Below are positions 17,070-26,797 of a DNA stretch of 64,000 nt, piece by piece. The notes beneath the pieces are model-generated. The model did not search any database and was not told the origin of the DNA. It saw only the letters and a program-made list of their open reading frames with translations. Every line of letters begins with the position of its first letter. The first letter of the stretch is position 1. The DNA is taken from assembly GCF_947654165.1 (NCBI RefSeq), contig NZ_CANTKB010000001.1:124001-188000 (forward strand), read 5' to 3'. This DNA is from an uncultured Blautia sp. Its GTDB lineage: Bacteria; Bacillota; Clostridia; Lachnospirales; Lachnospiraceae. Both the position numbers and the translations under genes were made by a program.

Positions 17070-17282
17070 CTACACTTCCGACGCTTCTGCCTGCTTCTTT
17101 TCTTCTCGTCTTCTTTTAGTCATTAACCCACCGATTCTCCCGGTCTCCTTAGCAGAAAGACTTCTCCATCCGCCTTTTTTTACTTTATCCAGCAGCCCTA
17201 ATTCCTCTGCAATTTCATATTTTAATTTCTCTTCTTCGGGAATTTTTTTAAAATCTATGGTTTTTTCTTTCTTTTTGGACAT
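17070..17282 (-). CDS. Divergent alpha/beta-type small acid-soluble spore protein
   Basis: A 70-aa lysine-rich protein whose core follows the SASP alpha/beta pattern: KYEIAEELGLLDKVKKGGW then RSLSAKETGRIGGLMTKRR, aligning with the family's ELG...GWG-L-S-E-G-GG--TKR blocks. Such proteins coat and protect spore DNA and are degraded at germination at a Glu-Ile-Ala-type protease site; here EIAEE fits that site. It differs from classical SASPs in its basic N-terminus (KKKEKTIDFKK) and RRREEKK tail. The ATG at 17282 directly follows the U-run of an upstream terminator, an odd arrangement noted separately. No sigma-G promoter could be assigned. Confidence 0.75.
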   Translation of the reverse strand: MSKKKEKTIDFKKIPEEEKLKYEIAEELGLLDKVKKGGWRSLSAKETGRIGGLMTKRRREEKKQAEASEV

Positions 17283-17319
17283 AAAAAAGCCACACTCCTT
17301 TCCTAATTGGAGTATGGCC
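17283..17319 (-). terminator. Terminator of the PadR-PspC operon, abutting the SASP start
   Basis: On the minus strand GGCCATACTCC pairs with GGAGTGTGGCT (17289-17298 with 17309-17319), followed by six U that run straight into the SASP ATG. The 3' arm contains the only SD-like GGAG for that gene. Confidence 0.8.
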
Positions 17320-17353
17320 TTATTTTAAATCTTTATACAATCTTCTGTATGAT

Positions 17354-17539
17354 TTACTTCGGAATCACAATAGAAGATATAATATATGCCAGTATCCCGG
17401 CTCCGAAACTTGCACAGGTAAAGATTACCCAGGCCAGTCTCACCAGTGTGGGATCAATGTTAAAATACTCAGCAATTCCTCCGCATACACCTGTGAGCAT
17501 ATAATTCACAGAAGAACGATATAAACGTTTATCAGACAT
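17354..17539 (-). CDS. Small PspC-domain membrane protein
   Basis: A 61-aa protein: KRLYRSSVNYMLTGVCGGIA, then EYFNIDPTLVRLAWVIF and a C-terminal membrane segment ending SSIVIPK. This is a minimal PspC (PF04024) domain, an inner-membrane stress-response module. It is the last gene of the padR-DUF1700-DUF4097-pspC series, 15 bp after DUF4097. Such proteins are thought to sense or respond to membrane stress; the ligand is unknown. Confidence 0.9.
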   Translation of the reverse strand: MSDKRLYRSSVNYMLTGVCGGIAEYFNIDPTLVRLAWVIFTCASFGAGILAYIISSIVIPK

Positions 17540-17554
17540 CCTAATGACTCCCTT

Positions 17555-18496
17555 CTACTTGTTTTCAAAAGCTATTTTCATATTTCCTGAATTACCCTCT
17601 ACATCTATGCTTTTCTGGCTGCTTCTGTTTCCAAAAACACCCTGAACCTGCCCTGTGTAAGATTGGTCATCCAGCTTTACATTACCTGAATTTGTTTGCA
17701 TTTCTATTCTGTAATCTGTGATTTTTCCTGTATGCTTCACAGAAAGATTTCCAGAATAGCACTCTATATCCGTCTCACGGCTGTCAAGTAATTCCACAGA
17801 CAAATTCCCACTCTCAATGGTCAGAGATGCTTCTGATGCTAAGAGTTTTCCAACAACTGCAAGATTTCCGCTTAATACCTCCAGATCCAACTCCTGAAAC
17901 CGCTTATCCTGTGGTATGGTAATAGTCAGTGGTTCCTGATTATCCCTGCTGCAGTCCTTTACAATGTATAATTCTCTGTCTTCTGCATCATATTCCACCA
18001 TATCTGCCTGGCACAGATTAGAGATTTCAATCTCGCTTCCTGTTCCTGTTTTGATTTCTACTTCACCACTATTGGTTTCCACAGACAGGTTCTCAACCTG
18101 ATTTACCGGAAACGTCTGTGAACTTGTGGGGTTACTCTGACTGCCGCTTTCCTGACTGCTCCTCTGCTGATGATGATTCCTATGATGCAGACTCTCCTCT
18201 GACCTTTCCAGCCTATCTTCCAGATTCTCTCCCCATGTCTCCATATCTTCTTCGAAATCGTCTCCCCACTGCTCCAGATCATTCTCTATCTGGTCTTCCC
18301 AGTGTTCCCACCGGTCATCCCAATGTACGATATTTCCTATGTTTCTGAGAACTCTTCTGGAAAATGCACTCTCATTGGTACTTTCTGCAAAGGTCTCAAA
18401 AGAAGCTCCTGAAACGATTCCCGCTCCTGCCAGTAATACTCCTGCCACTCCTAAAACCAACACGGTAACTAAAACAATCTTTGTCATTTTTTTCAT
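17555..18496 (-). CDS. DUF4097-family beta-repeat protein
   Basis: A 313-aa protein with an N-terminal membrane segment (residues 6-28). A Glu/Asp/Trp-rich linker follows (about 55-105, repeats like WEDQIENDLEQWGDDFEEDM), then a Ser/Gln spacer and a C-terminal right-handed beta-type domain with repeated N/SGN turns (SGNLAVVGKL, SGNLSVELLD, SGNLSVKHTG, SGNVKLDDQ, SGNMKIAFEN). That domain is DUF4097/adhesin-like (PF13349). It probably faces outward. The start overlaps the DUF1700 stop as ATGA, showing coupling. Function is unknown; context suggests cell-envelope homeostasis. Confidence 0.85.
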   Translation of the reverse strand: MKKMTKIVLVTVLVLGVAGVLLAGAGIVSGASFETFAESTNESAFSRRVLRNIGNIVHWDDRWEHWEDQIENDLEQWGDDFEEDMETWGENLEDRLERSEESLHHRNHHQQRSSQESGSQSNPTSSQTFPVNQVENLSVETNSGEVEIKTGTGSEIEISNLCQADMVEYDAEDRELYIVKDCSRDNQEPLTITIPQDKRFQELDLEVLSGNLAVVGKLLASEASLTIESGNLSVELLDSRETDIECYSGNLSVKHTGKITDYRIEMQTNSGNVKLDDQSYTGQVQGVFGNRSSQKSIDVEGNSGNMKIAFENK

Positions 18497-19278
18497 ACAC
18501 TTCCACCTCCATGACTTCCTCTGTGCATAAATCTATGAATCAAATCTACAACCCAACGGAACAATACCGGAAATAGTTTAAATACCAGCCAGACAAATGC
18601 CAGACAACTCAGAAGACCAATTGCAATCAATATCATACTTCCTCCCACTGTCGCAAGAGCTGTGGCAGGATGAGCCAAAAGATGCATCAACGTATGAACC
18701 ACTCCTGCAAATCCGGCAATCAGGCATCCGATTCCTCCAAAGAGCAATCCAACAATCACTCCAAAAATCCCCAGGATCAGACTAACGAGAAATACCAGTG
18801 CACTGCCTCCAAGCCCAAACACAAAGGGTAATGCACACAAGGCAAGGATTCCAAATACAATCAGAAGCGGCCAGGATAATCCTCTTTTCTGATGTCTGTG
18901 CTCTGCTCCTGTATAGCCACGATATCTGCTGTAAGGACCGTGATCTCCGTTTTCCCTGGATGATCCGTCCTGTTTTCCTTCTATATCTCTGTAGGAACCA
19001 TTCTCTGCCTTTTCCGGTACATGTTCTTCCCGAAAACGCTCATCCTGATAACCGGATTCTGTGTATTCCCCATGCTCTTCCCTGTTTTCTTCCAGATCAG
19101 CTTTAATGATCGCTGCTACTTTTCCGGGATTTCCCAACTCCTGGATCACCTGAGATTCCTGATCTTCTCCTGCATCTTCAAAGTAGCTTCTATAGAAATC
19201 CAGAGCTTCTTCTCTTTCCTGCTTTGGTATATCATACAACAGCCGTTCTAACTGTTCCAAAAACTCTGTTTTGTTCAT
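18493..19278 (-). CDS. DUF1700-family membrane protein
   Basis: A 261-aa protein. The N-terminal helical domain MNKTEFLEQLERLLYDIPKQ...EREEALDFYRSYFEDAGE and the IIQ/QELGNP block are characteristic of DUF1700 (PF08006). A charged, Gly-rich linker (about 80-130) leads to four or five membrane segments (135-250). The family is nearly always coupled to a PadR regulator and DUF4097, as here; both junctions overlap by four bases (ATGA). It may act as a membrane partner or anti-factor for the regulator, but this is not established. Confidence 0.88.
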   Translation of the reverse strand: MNKTEFLEQLERLLYDIPKQEREEALDFYRSYFEDAGEDQESQVIQELGNPGKVAAIIKADLEENREEHGEYTESGYQDERFREEHVPEKAENGSYRDIEGKQDGSSRENGDHGPYSRYRGYTGAEHRHQKRGLSWPLLIVFGILALCALPFVFGLGGSALVFLVSLILGIFGVIVGLLFGGIGCLIAGFAGVVHTLMHLLAHPATALATVGGSMILIAIGLLSCLAFVWLVFKLFPVLFRWVVDLIHRFMHRGSHGGGSV

Positions 19279-19598
19279 TCATTTATACCTCCCTCAAACA
19301 ATGTGCTGATTTTCCTTGAGTAACTGCTCCATTCAGCCCGGTACAGATTCAACTGCACCATTCCTTTCTCTGTCACTTTATAATACCGCCTGTTCCGTCC
19401 TCCATACTCTTTATCATAGGTTTCCAGACATTCATCTTTTTGAAGTCTTCGGAGCACCGGGTACAAGGTAGATTCTGAGACCTCAAGAGCCTGCCGGACA
19501 TCCTGGGTAATCTTGTATCCATAGGTACCTTCGCTTTCTTTGGATACAACTGCCAGGACAATGGCATCCAGCAGTGCTGCTCCTGTATTAAAAACCAT
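19275..19598 (-). CDS. PadR-family transcriptional regulator
   Basis: A 107-aa winged-helix regulator of the PadR s1 type, with GTYGYKITQDVRQALEVSESTL, the recognition segment YPVLRRLQKDECLET and the wing YDKEYGGRNRRYYKVTEKG. PadR proteins bind AT-rich dyads and usually repress their own operon until a ligand or membrane stress releases them. A matching dyad overlaps the promoter at 19662-19691. It is the first gene of a four-gene operon. Confidence 0.94.
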   Translation of the reverse strand: MVFNTGAALLDAIVLAVVSKESEGTYGYKITQDVRQALEVSESTLYPVLRRLQKDECLETYDKEYGGRNRRYYKVTEKGMVQLNLYRAEWSSYSRKISTLFEGGINE

Positions 19599-19661
19599 CT
19601 TGTCACCTCATTTCTTATGGCTGTCATATTGTTTCTTACGCAATACTATTTTATATTTAAT

Positions 19662-19691
19662 ACTATACAGTATATAATATAGTGTTGTCAA
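19662..19691 (-). promoter_or_regulatory. Promoter and probable PadR operator
   Basis: The minus strand has TTGACA (19686-19691), an 18-base spacer and TATAGT (19662-19667). The spacer and -10 contain the dyad ACTATA (19662-19667) / TATAGT (19678-19683), typical of the ATAC/GTAT-type sites PadR proteins use, so autorepression is likely. Confidence 0.7.
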
Positions 19692-19724
19692 TAATATTAT
19701 ACGAAAGATTTTCTAAAGAAATTC

Positions 19725-19752
19725 AAAAGACTGCCACACCAAAGTGCAGCAG
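19725..19752 (-). terminator. Terminator of the fatty-acid operon
   Basis: Minus-strand stem CTGCTGCAC/GTGTGGCAG (19744-19752 with 19731-19739, two wobbles), loop UUUG or similar, followed by UCUUUUG. It lies 18 bases after the last gene of the operon. Confidence 0.7.
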
Positions 19753-19769
19753 CCCTCATACTCTATTCT

Positions 19770-20828
19770 CTATTTTGTGGAAAACAGGGATTCTATGACT
19801 TCCTCCACGGTTTCCATTTTTTCTGCTTTCCATCCACATGCACCGCAAAACAGCAGTCCATGTTCCACATCTCCTTTTGCGGCAGCGATCAGGCTGTCTG
19901 TGATACAGTAAGGGATTTCTGAAGGTTTACACCCTGCAAGACATCTGTGACAGGGGCTGTGAGAAATCTTCTCTCCCCTCATAACCCGCTGCATCAAAGG
20001 ATTCAGAACCGCTCTTCCCGGCATTCCCACCGGACTTTTCACAATCCCGATGTCTTCCTTCTTTGCTCTGATATATGCCTCTTTGTATCTTTCATCCGCA
20101 TCACATTCCCGGGTTGTGATAAATCTTGTGGCAACCTGCACCCCATCGGCTCCAAGATGTTCCATCTTTTCCACATCTTTTCTTTCATAAATCCCTCCGG
20201 CTGCAATTACCGGAATCCTGCACTGATATTTCTCTTCATACTGCTGTACCAGATTCCGTATTTTGGCAAATTCTTCGTCGTAGGATTCTTTCTTCCAATA
20301 CTCTAATTCTTCTTTTGAAAATCCAAGATGCCCTCCGGCCAATGGTCCCTCCACCACCACCAGATCTGCAGTTCTTCCATATTTCCGATCCCAGTATTTC
20401 AAAATGACCTGGGCAGAACGAAGCGTAGAGACAATCGGAGCAATCTTTACATCGCTTCCGGAAATCAGCTCCGGAAGTTTGGAAGGGATTCCTGCTCCGG
20501 ATATGATCAGATCTGCTCTCGCTTTTACTGCAGCTTTTACATGTTCTTTATAGTCTTTCAATGCAACCATAATATTGTAACCAATGATTCCGTCAGGAGA
20601 TAGTTCCCGGGCTTTCCTCATCTCTTTTTCAATCCCACGGAGATTTGCTGCCTCCGGATCACAGTCAAAATCCGGTTCCCGGAAACCAATCTGTGCGGTA
20701 GATATGATGCCTGCTCCCCCTGCCTTTGCCACACTCCCTGCCAGTCTTCCAAGACTGATTCCTACTCCCATACCACCCTGGATCAGTGGTACTTTCGTTA
20801 CTTTCTTTCCAACTTTTAGACAATTCAT
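19770..20828 (-). CDS. Nitronate monooxygenase-family flavoprotein with Cys-rich C-terminus
   Basis: A 352-aa FMN-dependent TIM-barrel of the NMO/FabK superfamily: PLIQGGMGVGISLGRLAGSV at the start, VVEGPLAGGHLGFS and AAGGIYERKDVEKMEHLGAD in the flavin-binding half. Beyond the FabK-like core is a cysteine-rich C-terminal block (CHRCLAGCKPSEIPYC, then CGACGW), six cysteines that could hold a metal or disulfides. It is the last gene of the fab operon, 27 bp after accDA. It could detoxify nitroalkanes or serve a lipid-linked reaction; a bona fide FabK is encoded earlier in the operon, so it need not be an enoyl reductase. Confidence 0.85.
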   Translation of the reverse strand: MNCLKVGKKVTKVPLIQGGMGVGISLGRLAGSVAKAGGAGIISTAQIGFREPDFDCDPEAANLRGIEKEMRKARELSPDGIIGYNIMVALKDYKEHVKAAVKARADLIISGAGIPSKLPELISGSDVKIAPIVSTLRSAQVILKYWDRKYGRTADLVVVEGPLAGGHLGFSKEELEYWKKESYDEEFAKIRNLVQQYEEKYQCRIPVIAAGGIYERKDVEKMEHLGADGVQVATRFITTRECDADERYKEAYIRAKKEDIGIVKSPVGMPGRAVLNPLMQRVMRGEKISHSPCHRCLAGCKPSEIPYCITDSLIAAAKGDVEHGLLFCGACGWKAEKMETVEEVIESLFSTK

Positions 20829-20855
20829 TTTTTACCCTTCTGCAGAGTTTCTGCT

Positions 20856-22547
20856 TTACATATTCCGAAAACGCTGATAGCGCTGTTCCACGATTTCTTC
20901 TCCCCTGCACTGCTCCCACTTCTTCAAAAATGCTTCTAGCTTTTCTTCGAGATGGGCTGCCACCGGCTGCATGTTCTCAACGGTATAACCATCCGGCTCC
21001 GGAATCACCTGCTCGATCATCCCCAGCTCTTTTAGATCTTCTGCAGTAAGTTTCATGACTTCTGCTGCCTCTTTTGCACGGGTACTGTCTTTCCAGAGAA
21101 TGGCGGCAAATCCTTCCGGGGAAAGGATGGAATAAATTGCATTCTCCATCATCCAGACCTCATTTGCCACAGCCATGGCAAGGGCACCGCCGCTTCCGCC
21201 TTCTCCAATTACCACGGATAAAACAGGCACGGTCAAAGCTGACATCTCAAAGAGATTTCTGGCAATGGCTTCTCCCTGTCCACGTTCCTCTGCTTCCACA
21301 CCGCAGAATGCTCCCGGTGTATCCACAAAACAGATTACAGGTCTTTGAAACTCCTCTGCCTGTTTCATCAGCCGCAGGGCTTTCCGGTATCCTTCTGGAG
21401 AGGGCATTCCGAAATGCCGTTCCAGATTTTCTTTTGTAGACTTCCCTTTTGACTGGACGATCACAGTCACCGGGCGTCCATGAAATCTTGCGATTCCTCC
21501 TACCACGGCCTTGTCATCACCGAAATAACGATCTCCGTGAAATTCCATAAAATCCGGAAATAGCTGTTTCAGATAGTCCTGTCCCACCGGCCGGTCTTTT
21601 TCCCTGGAAATCTGCACACGCTCCCAAGGTGTTTTTCTGCTTCCAAACGCATTCCTGTCTTCCAACACTTCATATCTCTCGTCTGTTTTGGAGCACACGT
21701 TTGACACGCTGTGCATGGCAAGAATATCGCCTAATACCTGCTTCATCTCATTCCGCTCTACAATACGGTCAATAAATCCATGCTCCAGCAAAAACTCTGA
21801 ACGCTGGAATCCTTTAGGAAGTTTCTCCCCTATGGTCTGCTCAATGACTCTCGGTCCCGCAAATCCAATCAACGCCTGTGGCTCCGCAAGGATTACATCT
21901 CCCAGCATGGCAAAACTGGCTGTGACCCCTCCTGTGGTGGGGTCTGTGAGCACAGAAATAAAAAGCTGTCCTGCCTGACTGTGACGTTTCAGTGCAGCGG
22001 CTGTCTTTGCCATCTGCATGAGAGATACAATCCCCTCCTGCATCCTGGCACCACCGGAGCAGGCAAAAATAACCACCGGAAGGCTTTCCCTGGTTGCCCG
22101 CTCCACAGCTCTGGTAATCTTCTCACCCACAATTTCTCCCATACTTGCCATGAGAAATCGTCCGTCCATCACAGCGATCACCGCTTGGTTTCCGTGAATC
22201 CTTCCTTTTCCTGTCAATACAGCCTCTTCAAGCCCTGTCTTTTCTTTTAAATTATTTACCTTTCCTTCATAACCTTTGAACTGCAGAGGATTCACGAAAT
22301 CCATCCGGGCATCCCATTCTTCAAAAGTATCTTCATCTGTGATCATGCGGATCCTTTCCCTTGCATGTACACGAAAGTATCCGTGGCATTTCGGACAGAT
22401 ATAGCCTGCCCGTTTTACATCTTCTGTAAAGATCGCAGCACCGCACTTATTACACTTTTTCAAAAGTCCCTGCGGAACTTCCGGCTTTTTCTCTTTCTGA
22501 GAACTGCCCGTTTTTTTGATTTTTTTAAACATATTCTGCAGTTTCAT
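20856..22547 (-). CDS. accDA: Acetyl-CoA carboxylase carboxyltransferase, beta-alpha fusion
   Basis: A single 563-aa ORF contains both carboxyltransferase subunits. Residues 1-285 are AccD-like with the zinc ribbon [20 protein letters not shown]...CPKC and [20 protein letters not shown]. Residues about 295-563 are AccA-like with [14 protein letters not shown] sequence, [38 protein letters not shown] and [18 protein letters not shown]. The enzyme transfers the carboxyl group from biotin to acetyl-CoA, making malonyl-CoA. There is no stop or frameshift at the junction, so this is a genuine fusion rather than overlapping genes. It follows accC by 19 bp. Confidence 0.95.
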   Translation of the reverse strand: MKLQNMFKKIKKTGSSQKEKKPEVPQGLLKKCNKCGAAIFTEDVKRAGYICPKCHGYFRVHARERIRMITDEDTFEEWDARMDFVNPLQFKGYEGKVNNLKEKTGLEEAVLTGKGRIHGNQAVIAVMDGRFLMASMGEIVGEKITRAVERATRESLPVVIFACSGGARMQEGIVSLMQMAKTAAALKRHSQAGQLFISVLTDPTTGGVTASFAMLGDVILAEPQALIGFAGPRVIEQTIGEKLPKGFQRSEFLLEHGFIDRIVERNEMKQVLGDILAMHSVSNVCSKTDERYEVLEDRNAFGSRKTPWERVQISREKDRPVGQDYLKQLFPDFMEFHGDRYFGDDKAVVGGIARFHGRPVTVIVQSKGKSTKENLERHFGMPSPEGYRKALRLMKQAEEFQRPVICFVDTPGAFCGVEAEERGQGEAIARNLFEMSALTVPVLSVVIGEGGSGGALAMAVANEVWMMENAIYSILSPEGFAAILWKDSTRAKEAAEVMKLTAEDLKELGMIEQVIPEPDGYTVENMQPVAAHLEEKLEAFLKKWEQCRGEEIVEQRYQRFRNM

Positions 22548-22566
22548 AGTCTTCGTCCCTCTTTAA

Positions 22567-23907
22567 TCACTGTTCCAGTTTATTGATAAACTCAATATCC
22601 GTATCTCCGCTTACAAAATCCGGATGGTGGAGAATCTCATATTGATAATCCACATTCGTCTTCACTCCCTCTATGATCACTTCACCAAGGGCACTTCTCA
22701 TTTTCAGGATTGCTTCTTCTCTGTTTCTCCCATGGACGATCAATTTCGCCAGCATGGAATCATAGTATGGAGGTATGGTATAGCCACTGTAAATGGCCGT
22801 GTCCATACGCACTCCTTTTCCCCCTGGAAGATACAGATCTGTAATCATACCGGGAGACGGGCGGAAATTTTTTGCAGGATCTTCTGCATTGATTCTGCAC
22901 TCAATGGCATGTCCGGTGAGTGTAATATCTTCCTGTGAAAACAGAAGCTTTTCCCCTGAAGCAATGCGGATCTGCTCTTTTACCAGGTCAATTCCTGTGA
23001 CCCACTCGGTTACCGGATGTTCCACCTGGATTCTGGTATTCATTTCCATAAAATAGAAAGAACCGTTTTTTTCCAGAAGAAATTCAATAGTCCCGGCATT
23101 GGTATAGCCTGCTGCTTTTGCAGCCTTTACCGCAGCTTCCCCCATCTTTCTCCTAAGCTCCTCTGTAAGAGCCGGTGAGGGGGATTCCTCGATCAGCTTC
23201 TGATGATGCCGCTGAATAGAACAGTCACGTTCCCCTAAATGCACTACATTTCCATCATGATCTGCCAGGATTTGAAACTCAATATGTCTTGGATTTTCCA
23301 CAAAATGCTCAATATACATGGCTTCATCTCCAAAAGCATTTCTTGCCTCTGCCTGTGCAGTGAGAAAGCTGTTTTCAAACTCTTCCGGTAAACAGGCAGT
23401 CCTCATCCCTTTGCCGCCGCCCCCTAGGGCTGCTTTGATCATAACCGGATATCCGGCTTCTTCGGCATGTTTCAATCCCTCTTCTACGGTATAAACACTT
23501 TTGCTGTTTCCCGGGATTACCGGAACTTTGGCTTCGATCATGGTCTGTTTTGCCACAGATTTATTTCCCAGCTTCCAGATCACTTCCGAAGAAGGGCCGA
23601 TAAAAATCAGACCACAGGTCTCACACAACTGGGCAAATTTGCTGTTTTCTGATAAAAATCCAAATCCCGGATGAATGGCATCTGCCCCGGTAACCATGGC
23701 TGCACTTAAAATCCGCTCCATGTTCAGATAACTGTCCGCCGAAGCAGCCGGCCCAATGCAGACAGCCTCATCTGCAAGCTGTGTATGCAGAGCTTCTCTG
23801 TCTGCTTCTGAGTATACTGCCACGGTCTCGATTCCCATCTCTCTGCAGGCACGGATGATCCTCACAGCAATCTCACCACGGTTGGCAATTAATATTTTCT
23901 CAATCAT
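22567..23907 (-). CDS. accC: Biotin carboxylase subunit of acetyl-CoA carboxylase
   Basis: A 446-aa ATP-grasp enzyme that carboxylates biotin on AccB. It has [20 protein letters not shown] at the N-terminus, the glycine-rich lid [14 protein letters not shown], the [20 protein letters not shown] block and [16 protein letters not shown] with catalytic Glu and Arg. Length is typical. Its start overlaps the fabZ stop by four bases (ATGA). Confidence 0.97.
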   Translation of the reverse strand: MIEKILIANRGEIAVRIIRACREMGIETVAVYSEADREALHTQLADEAVCIGPAASADSYLNMERILSAAMVTGADAIHPGFGFLSENSKFAQLCETCGLIFIGPSSEVIWKLGNKSVAKQTMIEAKVPVIPGNSKSVYTVEEGLKHAEEAGYPVMIKAALGGGGKGMRTACLPEEFENSFLTAQAEARNAFGDEAMYIEHFVENPRHIEFQILADHDGNVVHLGERDCSIQRHHQKLIEESPSPALTEELRRKMGEAAVKAAKAAGYTNAGTIEFLLEKNGSFYFMEMNTRIQVEHPVTEWVTGIDLVKEQIRIASGEKLLFSQEDITLTGHAIECRINAEDPAKNFRPSPGMITDLYLPGGKGVRMDTAIYSGYTIPPYYDSMLAKLIVHGRNREEAILKMRSALGEVIIEGVKTNVDYQYEILHHPDFVSGDTDIEFINKLEQ

Positions 23908-24341
23908 TCTCCATCACCTACCATAAAGGTCAGCTCCGCACTTGCCACCACTTTTCCGTCAACAGAGGCAACCGCTTCTCCTACACCGAGAGGCCCCTTC
24001 CGCTTAATGATTTTTGTCTCCAATTTCAGTTTATCTCCCGGAACCACCATTCCTTTGAATCTGCACTTTGAGATTCCTCCGAAGAAAGCGATCTTCCCCT
24101 GGTTTTCCGGTATGCTTAAAATGGCAACCGCACCAACCTGTGCCAAGGCTTCTATGATGAGCACTCCCGGCATCACCGGTTTTTCAGGAAAATGTCCCTT
24201 AAAAAAATCCTCCCGGTAAGTGACGCATTTGTACCCTACCGCAAATTCTCCCGGTTCATAGTCTTCAATTTGATCTATCAATAAAAATGGATGTCTGTGT
24301 GGTATAATTTCCTGAATTTCTTTGATATTTAATGTTCTCAT
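23904..24341 (-). CDS. fabZ: (3R)-hydroxyacyl-ACP dehydratase FabZ
   Basis: A 145-aa hot-dog-fold enzyme. [15 protein letters not shown] is the FabZ opening; the active-site region is [20 protein letters not shown] with catalytic His and Glu. It removes water from beta-hydroxyacyl-ACP during chain elongation. It lies between accB and accC in the usual Clostridia order. Confidence 0.96.
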   Translation of the reverse strand: MRTLNIKEIQEIIPHRHPFLLIDQIEDYEPGEFAVGYKCVTYREDFFKGHFPEKPVMPGVLIIEALAQVGAVAILSIPENQGKIAFFGGISKCRFKGMVVPGDKLKLETKIIKRKGPLGVGEAVASVDGKVVASAELTFMVGDGE

Positions 24342-24354
24342 GACTGCTCCCTCT

Positions 24355-24792
24355 CTATCTCACAACAAAAAGCGGCTGGCCGTATTCTACAGTCTCCCCG
24401 TTCTCCACCAGGATCTTATCAATCACGCCGTCGAATTCGCTTTCAATTTCATTCATCAGCTTCATGGCCTCTACGATTCCCAGCACTTTCCCTTCCTGTA
24501 CCTGATCTCCTACTTTAATGAATGGCTCTGCATTTTCAGCAGGTGCCGCATAAAAAGTTCCAACTAAAGGAGATTTGATCACTTTTTCATCTGCTGCCGG
24601 AAGTTCTGCTTTCGTCTCTGAAACCACCGTTTGTTTCGGCACAACACAGGAAACTGGTTCCCCACTCGTAAGAACCGTTTTATTTTCTTCTTTTTTCAGA
24701 GAGATCTTCAGATTCCCCTCCTCATAATTCAATTCTCCAATAGAGGAAACAGAAACCGCCTGAATCAATTCTACAATCTGTTCCACATTCAT
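24355..24792 (-). CDS. accB: Biotin carboxyl carrier protein
   Basis: A 145-aa carrier with an N-terminal helical segment ([20 protein letters not shown]), an acidic/Val-rich linker and the C-terminal biotinyl domain. The biotin-accepting lysine is in [14 protein letters not shown], a Leu replacing the second Met of the more common MKM. I start it at 24792 because family members begin MN...; the longer reading to 24813 has no ribosome site and would overlap fabF. Confidence 0.95.
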   Translation of the reverse strand: MNVEQIVELIQAVSVSSIGELNYEEGNLKISLKKEENKTVLTSGEPVSCVVPKQTVVSETKAELPAADEKVIKSPLVGTFYAAPAENAEPFIKVGDQVQEGKVLGIVEAMKLMNEIESEFDGVIDKILVENGETVEYGQPLFVVR

Positions 24793-24802
24793 ATTCTTCA
24801 CA

Positions 24803-26041
24803 CTACCCTTCATATTTTTTCAGCAGAAGTGATGCATTGTGCCCGCCAAACCCGAGAGAGTTGGTCAATACATAGTTTACTTCTTTTTCTACCGGTGCAC
24901 CAATGGCATAATTCAGATTACATTCCCCTTCTGTTTCCTGTGTTCCCACGGTCTGATGGATAAAATTCTCCTGAATACTTTTTGCACAGACAACACACTC
25001 CACACCTCCTGCTGCTCCAAGCAGGTGACCGATCATGGATTTTGTAGAGTTTACCACTACCTGTTCTGCTGCATCACCCAGTGCATAACGGATGGCTCTT
25101 GTTTCAAACAGATCATTGTGATGGGTGCTTGTTCCGTGGGCATTGATATAATCTATCTGTTCCGGTGCCACATTTGCTTCCTCCATGGCAAGTTTCATGG
25201 CCATTCCTGCACCTTCTCCGTCTTCTGCCGGTGATGTGATATGATAGGCATCTCCTGTTGCACCGTATCCCACTACCTCTGCATAGATTTTTGCACCTCG
25301 TTTTTTTGCATGCTCCAATTCTTCCAGAAGTACGATTCCCGCTCCTTCTCCCAGTACAAATCCATCTCTGTCTTTATCAAAGGGAATGGAGGCTCTCTTA
25401 GGATCCTGAGAAGTAGAAAGAGCAGTAAGTGCGGTAAATCCTGCCACACCGGTAGGACAGATGCAGCTTTCCGCACCGCCCGCAACACAGATATCCAGAT
25501 CTCCATACTCAATGGCACGGAAAGCATCTCCAATACAGTGTGTACCAGAAGCACATGCTGTTACCACATTGGTGCATTTCCCGCGGAATCCCAGTTGAAT
25601 GGAAACATTTCCTGCTGCCATATTGGAGATCATCAGAGGTACCATCAGAGGATTGACTCTGGAAGGACCTTTTGTCAGGATTTTCTCATAATTGGTTTCT
25701 ACGGTCTGGAGGCTTCCAATCCCGGATCCGATAATCACACCGGCACGGAATGGATTTTCCTCTTCCATATGAAGTCCTGCATCATCAAATGCCTCCTTTG
25801 CTGCCGCAACCGCATACTGTGAGAAGGTTTCCATCCTTTTTGCAGCTTTAAAATCCATACGTTCCTTTGCCACAAATCCTTTTACCTCTGCCGCCAGCTT
25901 AACTTTATAGTCAGAAACATCAAACTTTGTGATGGGTGCGATTCCTACCTCTCCTTTTCGGATATTTGCCCAAAATTCTTCAACTGTATTACCAATGGGT
26001 GTCACAGCTCCAAGTCCGGTGATCACTACTCTTTTCTTCAT
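24803..26041 (-). CDS. fabF: Beta-ketoacyl-ACP synthase II
   Basis: A 412-aa condensing enzyme with KKRVVITGLGAVTPIGNTVE, the nucleophile cysteine in VTACASGTHCIGDAF, and the two catalytic histidines in NAHGTSTHHNDLFE and NSTKSMIGHLLGAAGG. It elongates acyl-ACP with malonyl-ACP. It follows fabG by 15 bp and precedes accB by 10 bp. Length and motifs are standard; no separate fabB is in the window. Confidence 0.97.
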   Translation of the reverse strand: MKKRVVITGLGAVTPIGNTVEEFWANIRKGEVGIAPITKFDVSDYKVKLAAEVKGFVAKERMDFKAAKRMETFSQYAVAAAKEAFDDAGLHMEEENPFRAGVIIGSGIGSLQTVETNYEKILTKGPSRVNPLMVPLMISNMAAGNVSIQLGFRGKCTNVVTACASGTHCIGDAFRAIEYGDLDICVAGGAESCICPTGVAGFTALTALSTSQDPKRASIPFDKDRDGFVLGEGAGIVLLEELEHAKKRGAKIYAEVVGYGATGDAYHITSPAEDGEGAGMAMKLAMEEANVAPEQIDYINAHGTSTHHNDLFETRAIRYALGDAAEQVVVNSTKSMIGHLLGAAGGVECVVCAKSIQENFIHQTVGTQETEGECNLNYAIGAPVEKEVNYVLTNSLGFGGHNASLLLKKYEG

Positions 26042-26056
26042 CTGCTTCTCCTTTTC

Positions 26057-26797
26057 CTACATGGCCATTCCGCCGTCTACACTAAGTACCTGTCCTGTAA
26101 TATATCGTGCTTTTTCTGAGGCCAGAAATGCCACTGCCTCCGCTATATCTTCCGGTTTTCCAAACTGTCCCAGAGGAATCTGCTTCTTCACATTTGTCTG
26201 CACCTCTTCCGAAAGCACTTCCGTCATTTCCGTACAGATAAATCCGGGTGCAACTGCATTCACTGTGATTCCTCTGGATGCCAGTTCTCTGGCTGCTGAT
26301 TTTGTCAGACCGATAACACCGGCCTTTGCCGCACAATAATTTGCCTGTCCGGCATTTCCCAGAATTCCGGAAACCGATGAAATATTAATGATTCGTCCGC
26401 TTCTCTGCTTCAGCATCTGTCTGGAAACAAAGCGTATGCCATGAAAAGGACCTTTCAGATTGGTCTGCAGCACTGTGTCATAATCCTCTTCTGTCATTTT
26501 CATCAACAGACCGTCTCTTGTGATACCGGCATTGTTTACCAGCACGTCAATCCTTCCGTAAGTCTGAACTACTGTTTTAAAAAATGCTTCACATGCATCA
26601 TAATCAGAAACATCGCACGCATAAATTTCTGCCATACCCTGATTTTCTAGAATTTCCTGCTTTACGCGTTCTGCCTGCTCTTTATTTCCACGGTAATTGA
26701 TCACCACAAACATCCCGTCTTCTGCCAGCTTCTTTGCGATCGCTCTTCCGATTCCTCTGGAAGCTCCTGTTACAACAGCTACTTTTTGCACTAACAT
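26057..26797 (-). CDS. fabG: 3-oxoacyl-ACP reductase
   Basis: A 246-aa short-chain dehydrogenase with the NADPH loop [27 protein letters not shown], catalytic Ser (NISSVSG) and the Tyr-Lys pair YCAAKAGV. The C-terminal [12 protein letters not shown] is typical. It reduces 3-oxoacyl-ACP. It overlaps the end of fabD by seven bases, so the two are probably co-translated. Confidence 0.97.
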   Translation of the reverse strand: MLVQKVAVVTGASRGIGRAIAKKLAEDGMFVVINYRGNKEQAERVKQEILENQGMAEIYACDVSDYDACEAFFKTVVQTYGRIDVLVNNAGITRDGLLMKMTEEDYDTVLQTNLKGPFHGIRFVSRQMLKQRSGRIINISSVSGILGNAGQANYCAAKAGVIGLTKSAARELASRGITVNAVAPGFICTEMTEVLSEEVQTNVKKQIPLGQFGKPEDIAEAVAFLASEKARYITGQVLSVDGGMAM

